Shown piece by piece: positions 1 to 8,981 of a stretch of DNA of 64,000 nt. The stretch's first letter is position 1, and every line of letters begins with the position of its first letter. The notes below the pieces were generated by a model that ran no database searches, had not been told where the DNA came from, and saw nothing but the letters and a program-made list of their open reading frames with translations. Source of the stretch: Mesorhizobium sp. WSM2240 (GTDB lineage Bacteria; Pseudomonadota; Alphaproteobacteria; Rhizobiales; Rhizobiaceae); assembly GCF_040438645.1 (NCBI RefSeq), contig NZ_CP159253.1, positions 4,888,501 to 4,952,500 of the forward strand, read 5' to 3'. A program made the translations under genes and the position numbers.

Positions 1-646
1 GCCAGACCGTGGTCTTCTTCACGTCCGCATCCTCCAGCGCCCGCGTCACCGGAACCTCATAGACGGCGAGCGCCTGCATTCTGTCCTTCGGCAAATAGGA
101 GCGGCCGGGATCGCCGATGAGGATCTCAGCGCCGCGCTCGCGCAGGCTCGAGAACCAGGGGATGAGCCGTTCGGCGAAGGGCCTGTCGTAGAAGACGTCG
201 CCGGCCAGGACGACGTCCCAGCCGCCGCCCGTGCCGACGACATCCGAGCCGGTAAATTCAATGACGATGCCATTGGCGCGGGCGTTGAGACGGATTGCGG
301 CCTCGCAGAACGGGTCGATATCGGCCGCCAGAATATCGCGAGCACCGGCCATATGCGCCGCGATCGCGACCAGCCCCGAGCCGGAGGCGAAATCCAGCAC
401 GCGCCTGCCGCGCACCGTTTCGGGATGGTCGAGGATATAGCGGGCCAGCCCCTGCCCGCCCGCCCAGGCAAAGGCCCAGAACGGCGGCGGCAGGCCGATC
501 GCGGCCAGCTCGTCCTCGGTTTTCAGCCAGAGGTCGTGCGCTTCGTCCGCGAGATGCAGCTTGATTTCGGGAACGTGGGGCGGCGGCATCAGGGAAGTGT
601 TGGCGAGAACGAAGCTCTCGGCCTCCGCCGGCGCCAGGCTGTTCAC
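1..646 (-). CDS. Class I SAM-dependent methyltransferase, ETF-beta lysine methyltransferase-like (partial, runs off left edge)
   Basis: About 215 codons are visible and no stop is reached before the window edge. The protein has a SAM-binding motif I (DFASGSG), an acidic motif after the next strand (ADIDPF) and the segment LAGDVFYD typical of the METTL20/ETFBKMT-like protein lysine methyltransferases; an alphaproteobacterial member of that family is known to modify ETF-beta and ribosomal L7/L12. The start is a GTG at 644-646 that overlaps the TGA of the EVE gene in a GTGA, so translation is probably coupled. The substrate is inferred from the family and not proven by the sequence. Confidence 0.8.
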   Translation of the reverse strand, partial: MNSLAPAEAESFVLANTSLMPPPHVPEIKLHLADEAHDLWLKTEDELAAIGLPPPFWAFAWAGGQGLARYILDHPETVRGRRVLDFASGSGLVAIAAHMAGARDILAADIDPFCEAAIRLNARANGIVIEFTGSDVVGTGGGWDVVLAGDVFYDRPFAERLIPWFSSLRERGAEILIGDPGRSYLPKDRMQALAVYEVPVTRALEDADVKKTTVW

Positions 647-1068
647 GGCGCCGGAACAAGGCCGCCCGTGCGGCAGACTTCCTTCCATTCCTCCGGCGTG
701 ACCGGCTGGACCGACAAGCGGGAATTCACCACCAGCACCATCTTAGACAGCTTCTCGTTGGCCTTGATCTGGTCGAGTGTCGGCGGGTTGGGAACATCCC
801 TAACCGCCCGCACGTCGACGCATTCCCAGCGCGGATCGTCGGTGGTGGTGTCGTGATGGGCCAGCCCGCAGACTTCGACGATGCCGACCACATTCAGCCC
901 TTCATTGGAGTGGTAGAAGAAGCCGAGATCGCCGATCTGCATGGCCCGCATATTGTTGCGGGCCTGGTAGTTGCGCACGCCGTCCCATTGCGTGCCGACC
1001 TCGCCCTTGGCCTTCAGCATGTCGAAGGAAAAGGTCGAAGGTTCCGATTTGAAAAGCCAGTAATTCAT
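643..1068 (-). CDS. EVE domain-containing protein (THYN1-like)
   Basis: A 141-residue protein that is almost entirely one EVE domain, a PUA-like fold. It opens with MNYWLFKSEP, the usual family beginning, and has the internal segment WDGVRNYQARNNM and a conserved FFYHSN strand. EVE domains bind modified nucleobases in DNA or RNA; the ligand of stand-alone bacterial forms is unclear. It is the fourth gene of the leftward tsaD operon, 32 bp after the YciI gene, and its stop overlaps the start of the methyltransferase. Length matches stand-alone family members. Confidence 0.92.
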   Translation of the reverse strand: MNYWLFKSEPSTFSFDMLKAKGEVGTQWDGVRNYQARNNMRAMQIGDLGFFYHSNEGLNVVGIVEVCGLAHHDTTTDDPRWECVDVRAVRDVPNPPTLDQIKANEKLSKMVLVVNSRLSVQPVTPEEWKEVCRTGGLVPAP

Positions 1069-1100
1069 GTCTGCGATCCCTCTTCTCGCCTCATTGCGTA

Positions 1101-1397
1101 CTACGCATTCGCCGGATTGTTGAAAACCCAGTTCCAGGGCTGGATGTCGACTGCCGCAAACAGCCCGGCCACCGCGTATGGGTCGGCAGCGGCGATTGCG
1201 CGCGCCGCATCCCTGTCCGCCGCCTCGATCACCACCAGGCTGCCGCAGGGCTTGCCGTCGTCATCCAGGAACGGTCCGGCGAATTTCAGCGTACCTTCGG
1301 CGTTGAGCCCGTTCAGGAACGCGACATGGTCCGGTCGGTTGTCGAGCCTGACCTGCAAATGGCCCGGCTTGTCACGGCAGATGAACGCAAACAGCAT
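1101..1397 (-). CDS. YciI-like protein
   Basis: A 98-residue protein of the YciI family, a small dimeric ferredoxin-like alpha/beta fold. The family features visible are the start MLFAFICRDKPG, the HVAFLNGL segment with its conserved His near residue 25, and the AGPFLDDDGKPCGSLVV strand followed by the (A/D)PYAVAGLF helix. The biochemical role of most YciI proteins is unknown. It lies 18 bp downstream of gpsA in the same operon. Confidence 0.9.
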   Translation of the reverse strand: MLFAFICRDKPGHLQVRLDNRPDHVAFLNGLNAEGTLKFAGPFLDDDGKPCGSLVVIEAADRDAARAIAAADPYAVAGLFAAVDIQPWNWVFNNPANA

Positions 1398-1415
1398 CGT
1401 TTCTCCTCGAAAATC

Positions 1416-2399
1416 CTATTCGGCCTCGGTTCGCAGCGGCCGTGACATCAGCGCCGTTACCGCTTCCCTGATGGTGATGGCGCGCTCCAAAATCTGGGCC
1501 GTCGCGCCGATGATCGGGGCGTCGATGCCGCGATCGCGGGCGATGCGGGCGGCGATCGAAGCGGTGGCGACGCCCTCGGCGAGCGGTTGTCCGGACAAAT
1601 CCGAGCCGCGGCCCAGCGCCAGCCCATAGCCATAATTGCGCGACTGCGCCGACGAGCAGGTCAAAAGCAGGTCGCCGAGGCCGGAAAGCCCCATCAGCGT
1701 CTCCGGGCGGGCGCCGAAGGCTGCACCGACGCGACGCAATTCGACGAAGCCGCGCGTGACCATCGCGGCTTGCGCGCTCGCGCCGAGACCGGCGCCGGTG
1801 ATCGCACCGGCGGCAATCGCGAAGACATTCTTCAAGGCGCCGCCGATTTCGACGCCGATCAGATCGTCGGTCGAATAGCAGCGCAAATTGGCGGCGGAGA
1901 AGCGCAATGCGAGCGTGGCCGCCAGCGCCTCGTCGCGGGCCGCCACGACCACGGCCGTTGGCAGGCCCTTCGCGACGTCCGAGGCAAAACTCGGCCCGGA
2001 AAGCGCTGCCACCGGGTTGGTCGGCATGATTTCGCCGGCGATGGCCGACAGCAGAGCGCCGGTTTCGCGCTCGATGCCTTTGGCGCAGAGAACAACGGGG
2101 ATGTTTGCGGGCATCCAGCCTTGGGCCTGGCTCAACACTTCCCGCAGCGACTGCGCCGGAGTGACGGCCAGAACGCAGTCGGCGCGATCCAAGGCCGCCT
2201 GCATGTCCGTCGTCGCTTCGATGCCCTTGCCGAATTTGATGCCGGGCAGATAGCGCGGGTTTTCCCCGCCCGAGATCGCGGCGGCGATTTCCGCATCGCG
2301 GGCCCACAGCCGGGGCTTGTGCCCGGCGCGCAGCATGGAAAGGGCAAGAGCGGCGCCCCAGGCGCCGCCGCCTAGCACGGTGACCGTATAGCTGCTCAT
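1416..2399 (-). CDS. gpsA: NAD(P)H-dependent glycerol-3-phosphate dehydrogenase
   Basis: A 327-residue cytoplasmic enzyme that reduces dihydroxyacetone phosphate to sn-glycerol 3-phosphate, the backbone donor for phospholipids. The N-terminal Rossmann motif [10 protein letters not shown] is at about residues 10-19. Further family motifs are LCAKGIE, the AALSGPSFA loop and [12 protein letters not shown] with the catalytic Lys. The start ATG overlaps the tsaD TGA in an ATGA, indicating translational coupling. The tsaD-gpsA pairing is common in rhizobia. Length is normal for the family. Confidence 0.97.
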   Translation of the reverse strand: MSSYTVTVLGGGAWGAALALSMLRAGHKPRLWARDAEIAAAISGGENPRYLPGIKFGKGIEATTDMQAALDRADCVLAVTPAQSLREVLSQAQGWMPANIPVVLCAKGIERETGALLSAIAGEIMPTNPVAALSGPSFASDVAKGLPTAVVVAARDEALAATLALRFSAANLRCYSTDDLIGVEIGGALKNVFAIAAGAITGAGLGASAQAAMVTRGFVELRRVGAAFGARPETLMGLSGLGDLLLTCSSAQSRNYGYGLALGRGSDLSGQPLAEGVATASIAARIARDRGIDAPIIGATAQILERAITIREAVTALMSRPLRTEAE

Positions 2400-3502
2400 G
2401 CCTTGGCCCCCCGCCTTCCAGAACCGACAACGGGCGCCGAGATGCTGTCGAGCGGCCAGCGGGAGCGCGGAACGAAATCCATGGCTTCCGGATCGGTCAT
2501 GCCTGCCCGCAAGCGTTCTATGCCGGCCCAGGCAACCATCGCCGCGTTGTCGGTACAGAGTATGTGCGGCGGCGCGACGAAGCGGAAGCCATATTCGCCG
2601 CAGAGCGTCTCCAGCGTCCCCTTGATCTGCCGATTGGCCGCAACGCCGCCCGCCACGACCAGCGCCGGGGCGGCGATGTCGGGAAATTCGCTGCGGAAGC
2701 GCGACAGAGCGCGCGAAACGCGGTCGCCCAGCGCGTCGGAAACGGCGAGTTGGAAGGAGGCGCAGATGTCGGCGACATCCTTGTCCGACAGCGGCGAGAT
2801 TTCCGTGGCCGCCTGGCGCACCGCCGTCTTCAGCCCTGAGAAGGAGAAGTCGGGGCGCTGCTCGCCTTTCATCGGGCGCGGGAAGAGGAACCGGGACGGA
2901 TCGCCGCGCGACGCGGCGATCTCGACATTTGGCCCGCCGGGATAGGGCAGGCCTAGCATCTTCGCGGTCTTGTCGAACGCCTCGCCCAGCGCGTCGTCGA
3001 TTGTCGTCGCCCAGCGCTGGTAATCGCCGACGCCGCGGACGAGTACGATCTGCGTGTGGCCCCCAGAGACCAGCAGCAGCAAATAGGGGAAGGCAAGACC
3101 ATCGGTCAGCCGGGCGGTCAGCGCATGGCCTTCGAGATGGTTGATCGCGATCAGCGGCTTGCCGGAAGACATGGCAATCGCCTTGGCAGTCATCAGGCCG
3201 ACGATCAGTCCGCCAACGAGGCCGGGACCGGCCGTCGCCGCGATGGCGTCTATCTCGGAGAGATCGGTCCTGGAATCGACCAGCGCCGCCTCGATGATGC
3301 CGTCAAGCGCTTCGACGTGGGCGCGCGCCGCGATCTCGGGCACCACGCCGCCGAAGGCCGCGTGCTCCTCGATCTGGCTGAGCACAATGTTGGACAGAAT
3401 TTCCGGGGCGCGACCGACCTCCAGCCCAACGACGCTGGCCGCGGTTTCATCGCAGCTCGTCTCGATGCCCAGTACCCGGAATGATTTGTCGCGCTGCATC
3501 AT
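2396..3502 (-). CDS. tsaD: tRNA N6-adenosine threonylcarbamoyltransferase TsaD
   Basis: TsaD transfers the threonylcarbamoyl group to A37 of ANN-decoding tRNAs, giving t6A. The protein shows the ASKHA-fold start [10 protein letters not shown], the metal-binding pair H122 and H126 in NHLEGH, the nucleotide loop [10 protein letters not shown] and a late [10 protein letters not shown] motif. The frame is open upstream to an ATG at 3595, but that start would overlap the divergent hemC start at 3586. I therefore choose the MM pair at 3502, giving 368 residues. It heads the five-gene leftward operon. Confidence 0.96.
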   Translation of the reverse strand: MMQRDKSFRVLGIETSCDETAASVVGLEVGRAPEILSNIVLSQIEEHAAFGGVVPEIAARAHVEALDGIIEAALVDSRTDLSEIDAIAATAGPGLVGGLIVGLMTAKAIAMSSGKPLIAINHLEGHALTARLTDGLAFPYLLLLVSGGHTQIVLVRGVGDYQRWATTIDDALGEAFDKTAKMLGLPYPGGPNVEIAASRGDPSRFLFPRPMKGEQRPDFSFSGLKTAVRQAATEISPLSDKDVADICASFQLAVSDALGDRVSRALSRFRSEFPDIAAPALVVAGGVAANRQIKGTLETLCGEYGFRFVAPPHILCTDNAAMVAWAGIERLRAGMTDPEAMDFVPRSRWPLDSISAPVVGSGRRGAKA

Positions 3503-3585
3503 GATTGCCGGAGCGCCCATTCCCCGATAGGAGATCGTTGGGCAGATAACCCTGTTCGCGGGGTGGGTATCACGGACCGCGCGCC

Positions 3586-4515
3586 ATGCAAACAACAGCC
3601 TTCAAAATCGGGACACGCGGCAGCCCGCTTGCGCTCGCGCAGGCGCTGGAAACGCGCGACCGGCTGAGGGCGGCGCATGGCTTGCCGGAGGACGCCTTCG
3701 CGATCGAAGTGATTTCGACCAGCGGCGACCGCATCCAGGACCGACCGCTTTCGGAAGTCGGCGGCAAGGGGCTTTTCACCAAGGAAATCGAGGAGGCACT
3801 GCTTTCCGGCCGTATCGACATCGCCGTGCATTCGTCGAAGGACATGGCGACCGTATTGCCGGACGGACTGGAGCTTTCGGCTTTCCTGCCGCGCGAAGAT
3901 CCGCGCGACGCCTTCATCGGCAAGACAGCGCCCTCCATAGCTGAACTGCCGCACGGCGCGACCGTGGGCTCGTCGTCGCTGCGCCGGCAGGCGCTGATCC
4001 TGCGCATGCGCCCGGATCTGAAGGTGGTGATGTTCCGCGGCAACGTGCAGACGCGCCTGCGCAAGCTCGAAGAGGGCATCGCCAACGGAACAATCCTGGC
4101 CAATGCCGGCCTGCGGCGGCTCGGGCTGGAACATGTCGCAACACACCTGATGCCACTGGATGCGTTTCCGCCAGCCCCGGGACAGGGCGCCATCTGCATC
4201 GAAAGCCGCATCGCCGATGAACGGGCGGCATCTCTCGTCGACGCGATCGACCACCGGCCGACCGCACAAGCCCTGGCCTGCGAAAGGGCCTTCCTGGCGG
4301 TCCTCGATGGGTCGTGCCGCACGCCGATAGCCGGCCACGCGGTGGTGGAAGGCGAAAACCTCTCCTTCACCGGCCTGATCCTGACGCCGGACGGACGCGA
4401 AGCGCACGAGGTTTCCGGCTCCGGCCGCGCCGAGGATGCGGCCGCGATCGGCCGCGCCGCCGGGCAGGAGGTCAGGTCAAAGGCCGGGACGCGGTTTTTC
4501 GAAGGCTGGGCCTGA
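3586..4515 (+). CDS. hemC: Hydroxymethylbilane synthase (porphobilinogen deaminase)
   Basis: A 309-residue enzyme that polymerises four porphobilinogens into hydroxymethylbilane in tetrapyrrole synthesis. It shows the start [14 protein letters not shown], the [11 protein letters not shown] segment, SSLRRQAL with substrate-binding arginines, PAPGQGAI, and Cys244 in LDGSCRTPI, which attaches the dipyrromethane cofactor. It is the first gene of a rightward operon divergent from tsaD. No good ribosome-binding site precedes the ATG, so translation may start from a short or absent leader. hemD follows with no gap. Confidence 0.97.
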   Translation: MQTTAFKIGTRGSPLALAQALETRDRLRAAHGLPEDAFAIEVISTSGDRIQDRPLSEVGGKGLFTKEIEEALLSGRIDIAVHSSKDMATVLPDGLELSAFLPREDPRDAFIGKTAPSIAELPHGATVGSSSLRRQALILRMRPDLKVVMFRGNVQTRLRKLEEGIANGTILANAGLRRLGLEHVATHLMPLDAFPPAPGQGAICIESRIADERAASLVDAIDHRPTAQALACERAFLAVLDGSCRTPIAGHAVVEGENLSFTGLILTPDGREAHEVSGSGRAEDAAAIGRAAGQEVRSKAGTRFFEGWA

Positions 4516-5232
4516 ATGCCCCGCCGCGTTCTGGTGACCCGCCCGGAACCCGGCGCGTCGCAAACGGCAAAACGGCTGCAAGCCGCCGGATTTTCGCCGC
4601 TGGTGTTGCCGCTGTCGGAAACCCGCGCCCTGCCGGTCGATTCGGTTCCCGAGATATTCGATGCGGTAGCGGTGACGAGCGCCAACGCCATCCGCCACGC
4701 ATCGCGGGCACTTCTCGACCGGCTTGCCGGCAGCCGCTGTTATGCGGTGGGGCAAAAGACGGCGGCGGCGGCCCTCCAGGCCGGGTTTGCCGATATCGTG
4801 ACCGGGCCCGGCGACGCCGATGCGCTGGCGAACGCCATCATTTCAGCCGAGAAACCCGGTGCCGCGATCCTTTACCTCTGCGGACGCGTCCGCATGGCGG
4901 CTTTCGAGGAAAAGCTCCGCGCCGCAGGCATCAATGTGCGTCCGGTCGAAAGCTACCATACCGTCGCGATAAACCACGAGACGGGCCTCGTCCGCCGCTT
5001 GCTGGACGAGCAGCCGGTCGATGCCGTGCTGCTTTATTCCGCCAAGGCCGCTGGCGCTTTTGTAAACATTGCAAGCCGGCCGGAACTCGCGCCCCTGTTC
5101 GCGGGCGCCGGCCTTTACTGCCTTTCGCCACGCGTCGCTTCGGCGCTCGCCGGGCGAGATGGCGTGCAAATTCATGTCGCGGCGGAACCGAACGAGGAGG
5201 CGCTGCTTTTGCTTCTCAAAAATGCCCGCTGA
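4516..5232 (+). CDS. hemD: Uroporphyrinogen-III synthase
   Basis: A 238-residue protein that cyclises hydroxymethylbilane with inversion of ring D to uroporphyrinogen III. HemD sequences are poorly conserved. Here the call rests on the start RRVLVTRPEPGASQTAKRL, the VTSANAIRHA segment, the YAVGQKTAAAA motif, a C-terminal FSKAA-like stretch (LLYSAKAAGAF) and the position immediately after hemC. Its ATG abuts the hemC TGA. A 111-bp gap separates it from the mitofilin gene. Confidence 0.92.
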   Translation: MPRRVLVTRPEPGASQTAKRLQAAGFSPLVLPLSETRALPVDSVPEIFDAVAVTSANAIRHASRALLDRLAGSRCYAVGQKTAAAALQAGFADIVTGPGDADALANAIISAEKPGAAILYLCGRVRMAAFEEKLRAAGINVRPVESYHTVAINHETGLVRRLLDEQPVDAVLLYSAKAAGAFVNIASRPELAPLFAGAGLYCLSPRVASALAGRDGVQIHVAAEPNEEALLLLLKNAR

Positions 5233-5343
5233 ACCGCGCCATCACGCCGCCCCTTTTCAGCCGATGCTGGTGTGATAGTTAGTTGTCCGATACACCGTCC
5301 CCGCATTCCCGGGATCGAAATTACAAGAATTGCGGAGGCCGCC

Positions 5344-6789
5344 ATGGTCAAGACGCCGAAGACGCGGCATTCCAAGCCGCAGCGCGAGCGGGTGACGATA
5401 GAGCTGGAACCGGACGCGGTTTCGCGTGTCGAAGAGACCGACGAAGACGTAGACGGCGGTCAGCCGCCGGAGCCGCAGCCGGCGGCGGAATTCGTCGAGG
5501 CAGAGAAGGAAGGCGTTAGCGAGCCCGCCGCCGAATCGGCCGATGAACCCGCGACCGCCGCCGAGCCGGCTGAAGCGGCCGGCGAACGCGAACCCGCTGC
5601 AGATTCCGAAACGGAAGCGCCTCGCCCCTACGGCTACGGCTTCGAGGCCGAGGAAACGCCGCGGCGCGAAAGGCCGGAAGAGCTGGATGCAGGCGCAGTT
5701 GCGGCGCCTGAGCAGCCTGCTATTGTATCGGCTCCGAAACGAAATGGCCTGGCGCCCGTGGCAGCCGGACTGATCGGCGCGGTTCTGGCGCTGATCGGGG
5801 CGGGCGGGCTGCAATATGCCGGCGTGCTTGGAAGTCCCGGAGCGGCAAGCGGCGCTCCCGCACTCGACGGCGTCCAGTCGGAAATCGCGTCGCTGCAGCA
5901 GGAAGTGGCGGCGCTGAAGCAGGATACAGCCGCTCCGGATGCCGATATTGCGGGACAGGTCGACGGCCTCTCGGCTTCGCTGGATCAGGTGAGGGCGGAT
6001 GTGGCGGCCCTGCAGCAAGCCGTCGGCTCCGGCAGTGGCGGCGACAATGCCGGGCTGCAGGCGCTGGACAACCGGGTCAAGGAGATCGAAACGGCGATCG
6101 CCAGCCTCGGTCAGACCGGCGCTCAGGCCCCGGCGGCCGAGATCGCTGCCCTCGGAGATCGCATCGCCGGCCTCGAGACGCTGGTCAAATCGGCGGGAGA
6201 GAAGGCGACGGCAGATGAAGGTCGGCTTGCCACCCTGGAAGAGAACGTGGCGGCGCTTTCGGGAAAGATCGACGCTCAGGCGGCGCAGCCCAAAATCGCC
6301 ATGGCGATAGCGACGTCAGCGCTCAAGGCCGCTGTCGATCGCGGCGCGCCTTTCCTGGCCGAGTTGGAGACCTTTGCGGCCATCGCGCCCGATGCGCCCG
6401 AGATTCCTGAGCTGCGCGCCTATGCTGAAAAGGGCGTTGCCTCGCGCGAAGACATTCTTGCCGAGACCGATGAAGCGGCCAAGACAATGATCGCCGCCGA
6501 GCGCACCGTCGACACCAATGCCGGCTTTTTTGAGCGGCTACTCCACAGCGCCGAATCGCTGGTCACGGTCCGGCCGATCGGAGCGGTCGAGGGCGAAGGC
6601 GTGCCGGAAACGGTTGCCCGCATGGAAGTGGCGCTGAATGCCGGCGATTATGCTGCTGCAATCGCCGAATACGAGAAACTGCCCGAAAACGTCCAGGCGG
6701 CGGCGGGCGTATTCATCGAAAAGGTCCGCAACCGCCTCGCCGTCGAGCGACTTCTGGATCAGGCAGTCGCCGGTGCGATGAAGGCGTGA
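5344..6789 (+). CDS. Alphaproteobacterial mitofilin / Mic60 homologue (heme operon membrane protein)
   Basis: A 481-residue protein with a long acidic Glu/Pro/Ala-rich N-terminus, a single membrane span at about residues 136-160 (rich in Gly, Ala, Leu), a coiled coil with heptads such as SLQQEVAALKQ at about 175-310, and a conserved helical C-terminal mitofilin-type domain. This is the architecture of bacterial Mic60, which shapes inner-membrane invaginations in alphaproteobacteria and is the ancestor of the mitochondrial crista-junction protein. Its place between hemD and hemY is typical. I take the ATG at 5344 because GCGGAGG precedes it; an upstream start at 5272 lacks such a site. Confidence 0.85.
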   Translation: MVKTPKTRHSKPQRERVTIELEPDAVSRVEETDEDVDGGQPPEPQPAAEFVEAEKEGVSEPAAESADEPATAAEPAEAAGEREPAADSETEAPRPYGYGFEAEETPRRERPEELDAGAVAAPEQPAIVSAPKRNGLAPVAAGLIGAVLALIGAGGLQYAGVLGSPGAASGAPALDGVQSEIASLQQEVAALKQDTAAPDADIAGQVDGLSASLDQVRADVAALQQAVGSGSGGDNAGLQALDNRVKEIETAIASLGQTGAQAPAAEIAALGDRIAGLETLVKSAGEKATADEGRLATLEENVAALSGKIDAQAAQPKIAMAIATSALKAAVDRGAPFLAELETFAAIAPDAPEIPELRAYAEKGVASREDILAETDEAAKTMIAAERTVDTNAGFFERLLHSAESLVTVRPIGAVEGEGVPETVARMEVALNAGDYAAAIAEYEKLPENVQAAAGVFIEKVRNRLAVERLLDQAVAGAMKA

Positions 6790-6803
6790 GCAGGACTATT
6801 TAG

Positions 6804-8468
6804 ATGATACGCATCCTTTTCTTCCTCCTCATCGTCTTCGCGCTCGGCCTCGGCTTCGCCTGGCTCGCCGACCGGCCGGGCGACATGGTGGTGACTTTCA
6901 GCGGCTATCAATATCAGGTGAGCCTGATGGTGGCGGCGGTCGCCGTCACTGCGGTAGTCGCGACGGTTATGATCGTCTGGTGGCTCACCAAGGCGATCTG
7001 GAACAGCCCCTATACCGTGGCGCGTTATTTCCGGGTGCGCCGTCGTGACCGCGGCTACCAGGCGCTGTCGACCGGCATGATCGCTGCCGGAGCCGGCGAT
7101 GCCGGGCTGGCCCGCAAGATGAACAATCAGGCGGCGAAGCTGATCCGCTCCGACCAGGAGCCGCTCATCCAGTTGCTCGACGCCCAGTCGTCGCTGCTCG
7201 AAGGCGACCATGACGGCGCGCGGCAGAAATTCGAGGCGATGCTTGACGACCCCGAAATGCGGCTGCTGGGCCTGCGCGGACTCTATCTCGAAGCCGAACG
7301 GCTCGGCGAAAAATCCGCGGCGCGGCATTATGCCGGGCGCGCCGCCGACCTTGCCCCGCAACTTGGATGGGCAGCCGAATCGACGATGGAGGAGAAGGTC
7401 GAGCGCGGCGATTGGGATGGTGCGCTCAAACTGGTCGACGCGCAGAAATCCAGCCGCCAGATCGAGCGCGACGCCGCCAATCGCCGCCGCTCCGTGCTGT
7501 TGACCGCCAAGGCGATGGCGCTCCTCGATACCGACCTGCCGGCCGCGCGCGCCGCCGCCGTGGAGGCCAACCGGCTGCGCCAAGATTTCGCGCCGGCGGC
7601 AGTGATAGCCGCCAAGACGCTGTTCAGGCAGAACGACATCCGCAAGGGCGCCAAGATCCTGGAAGCCGCATGGAAGGCCGAACCCCACCCCGAAATCGCC
7701 GACCTCTATGTCCACGCTCGCCCGGGCGACGCCACCCATGACCGGCTGGCGCGAGCGAAAAAGCTGCAGTCGCTGAAGCAGAACCACCCCGAATCCTCGC
7801 TGGCCGTGGCGCGCGCCGCCTTCGATGCCGGCGAGTACCGGCTAGCGCGGGAGGAGGCGGAGGCCGCCATCCGCATGCAGCCGCGCGAAGGCGCCTACCT
7901 GCTTTTGGCCGACATCGAGGAGACAGAGACCGGCGATCAGGGCAAGGTGCGGCAGCTCCTGTCGAAGGCCATGCGCGCGCCGCGCGACCCTGCCTGGGTC
8001 GCCGACGGCTACGTTTCCGAGCGCTGGGAGCCGGCCTCGCCTGTGACCGGCAGGCTCGACGCCTTCGAGTGGCGCGCGCCGATGGAGCGGCTCGGCCAGC
8101 TGATCGAACAGGATCAGGAGCATCCGTCGCTGCAGGTCGAGAAACCGGCACTTGTGGCGCCGGTCGAAAGCCCGGTGCAAAAGCCCGCTCATGTCGAGGA
8201 GACGGCGCCTGTGGTGGAGCCGGCTGTGCCGGTCGAACCGGCGACAGTTGCACCTGAAGGGAACGGAGCGGAGGCGCCTGCGCCGATCGCGGCTCCGCCA
8301 CCGGCTCCGGCCAATGACGCTGACCGCGAGCCCAAGCGATCTGCGATCCCGGCAGTGCCCGATGTCGGTGCCCAAGGCGAGGTGTTGACACCTCCCATCC
8401 CGGACGATCCGGGCGTCGATCCCGATGAAGCCGCCGAAACCGAACCGCGCCGGTTCCGGCTGTTTTGA
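6804..8468 (+). CDS. hemY: HemY-type heme biosynthesis membrane protein (TPR)
   Basis: A 554-residue inner-membrane protein with two N-terminal membrane helices (about 1-22 and 40-65) enclosing the conserved GDMVVTFSGYQYQVSL strand, followed by a HemY_N region and tetratricopeptide-like helices to about residue 410. The last 140 residues are a low-complexity Pro/Ala/Glu/Val tail ending in EPRRFRLF. This is the proteobacterial COG3898 HemY, found beside hemCD, and not the Bacillus protoporphyrinogen oxidase of the same name. Its exact role in heme synthesis is unsettled. It starts 14 bp after the mitofilin gene. Confidence 0.9.
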   Translation: MIRILFFLLIVFALGLGFAWLADRPGDMVVTFSGYQYQVSLMVAAVAVTAVVATVMIVWWLTKAIWNSPYTVARYFRVRRRDRGYQALSTGMIAAGAGDAGLARKMNNQAAKLIRSDQEPLIQLLDAQSSLLEGDHDGARQKFEAMLDDPEMRLLGLRGLYLEAERLGEKSAARHYAGRAADLAPQLGWAAESTMEEKVERGDWDGALKLVDAQKSSRQIERDAANRRRSVLLTAKAMALLDTDLPAARAAAVEANRLRQDFAPAAVIAAKTLFRQNDIRKGAKILEAAWKAEPHPEIADLYVHARPGDATHDRLARAKKLQSLKQNHPESSLAVARAAFDAGEYRLAREEAEAAIRMQPREGAYLLLADIEETETGDQGKVRQLLSKAMRAPRDPAWVADGYVSERWEPASPVTGRLDAFEWRAPMERLGQLIEQDQEHPSLQVEKPALVAPVESPVQKPAHVEETAPVVEPAVPVEPATVAPEGNGAEAPAPIAAPPPAPANDADREPKRSAIPAVPDVGAQGEVLTPPIPDDPGVDPDEAAETEPRRFRLF

Positions 8469-8490
8469 ATTCGATCTGGTGAGGCAACCC

Positions 8491-8976
8491 ATGTTTGAAC
8501 GTCTCGTTTCCTTCCTGAAGAAGCTGCCGCCCGGAGAGCCGGGATCGCGGCTCGAGCGCGAGGACGATCCACGCGTGGCGGCCGCGGCCCTGATGTTCCA
8601 TGTGATCAATGCGGACGGCGTGCGCCACGATGTCGAGTGGGAGCGGCTCAAGGAGGTGCTCTCGGAGAGCTACGGCGTGAGCGGCGACGAGCTTGAGAGC
8701 CTGATCACAGCCGGCGAGAAAGCCGACAACGAGGCGATCGACCTCTTCGCCTTCACCAGCGTCCTGAAGCGGCACCTCGACGAAGAGGCCCGCATCGAGT
8801 TCATCCGGGCGATGTGGGAGGTCGTCTATGCCGACGGTATGCTGCACGAGCTCGAAGACAACATATTGTGGCGCGTTGCCGAGCTGATCGGCGTCGACCG
8901 GCGCGAGCGGGTGCTGGCGCGCCAGGAGGCTGCGCGCAACGCGCCAGGCGCGATCGGCGAATCGGCGGACGAGTAG
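8491..8976 (+). CDS. TerB/DjlA-type helical domain protein
   Basis: A 161-residue all-helical protein. Two TerB-like repeats show acidic motifs, NADGVRHDVEW near residue 37 and YADGMLHELEDNIL near residue 112, which in TerB bind divalent metal. No other tellurite-resistance gene is nearby, so a resistance role is not supported; the family also occurs at membranes with DnaJ proteins. The start at 8491 is preferred to upstream codons inside hemY and leaves a 22-bp gap. Conserved linkage to hemY and mitofilin suggests a membrane-related role, which is inference. Confidence 0.82.
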   Translation: MFERLVSFLKKLPPGEPGSRLEREDDPRVAAAALMFHVINADGVRHDVEWERLKEVLSESYGVSGDELESLITAGEKADNEAIDLFAFTSVLKRHLDEEARIEFIRAMWEVVYADGMLHELEDNILWRVAELIGVDRRERVLARQEAARNAPGAIGESADE

Positions 8977-8981
8977 CATTC

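Noticed and set aside
1..1068. Defence island with EVE domain
   Set aside because: EVE domains occur in defence systems, but the neighbours here are tsaD, gpsA and a protein methyltransferase. No nuclease or helicase is present.
3503..3595. Longer tsaD start at 3595
   Set aside because: It would overlap the divergent hemC start and adds a non-conserved segment.
8491..8976. Tellurite resistance gene
   Set aside because: Only a TerB-like fold is present; no terA, terC, terD or terZ is nearby, so resistance is not supported.
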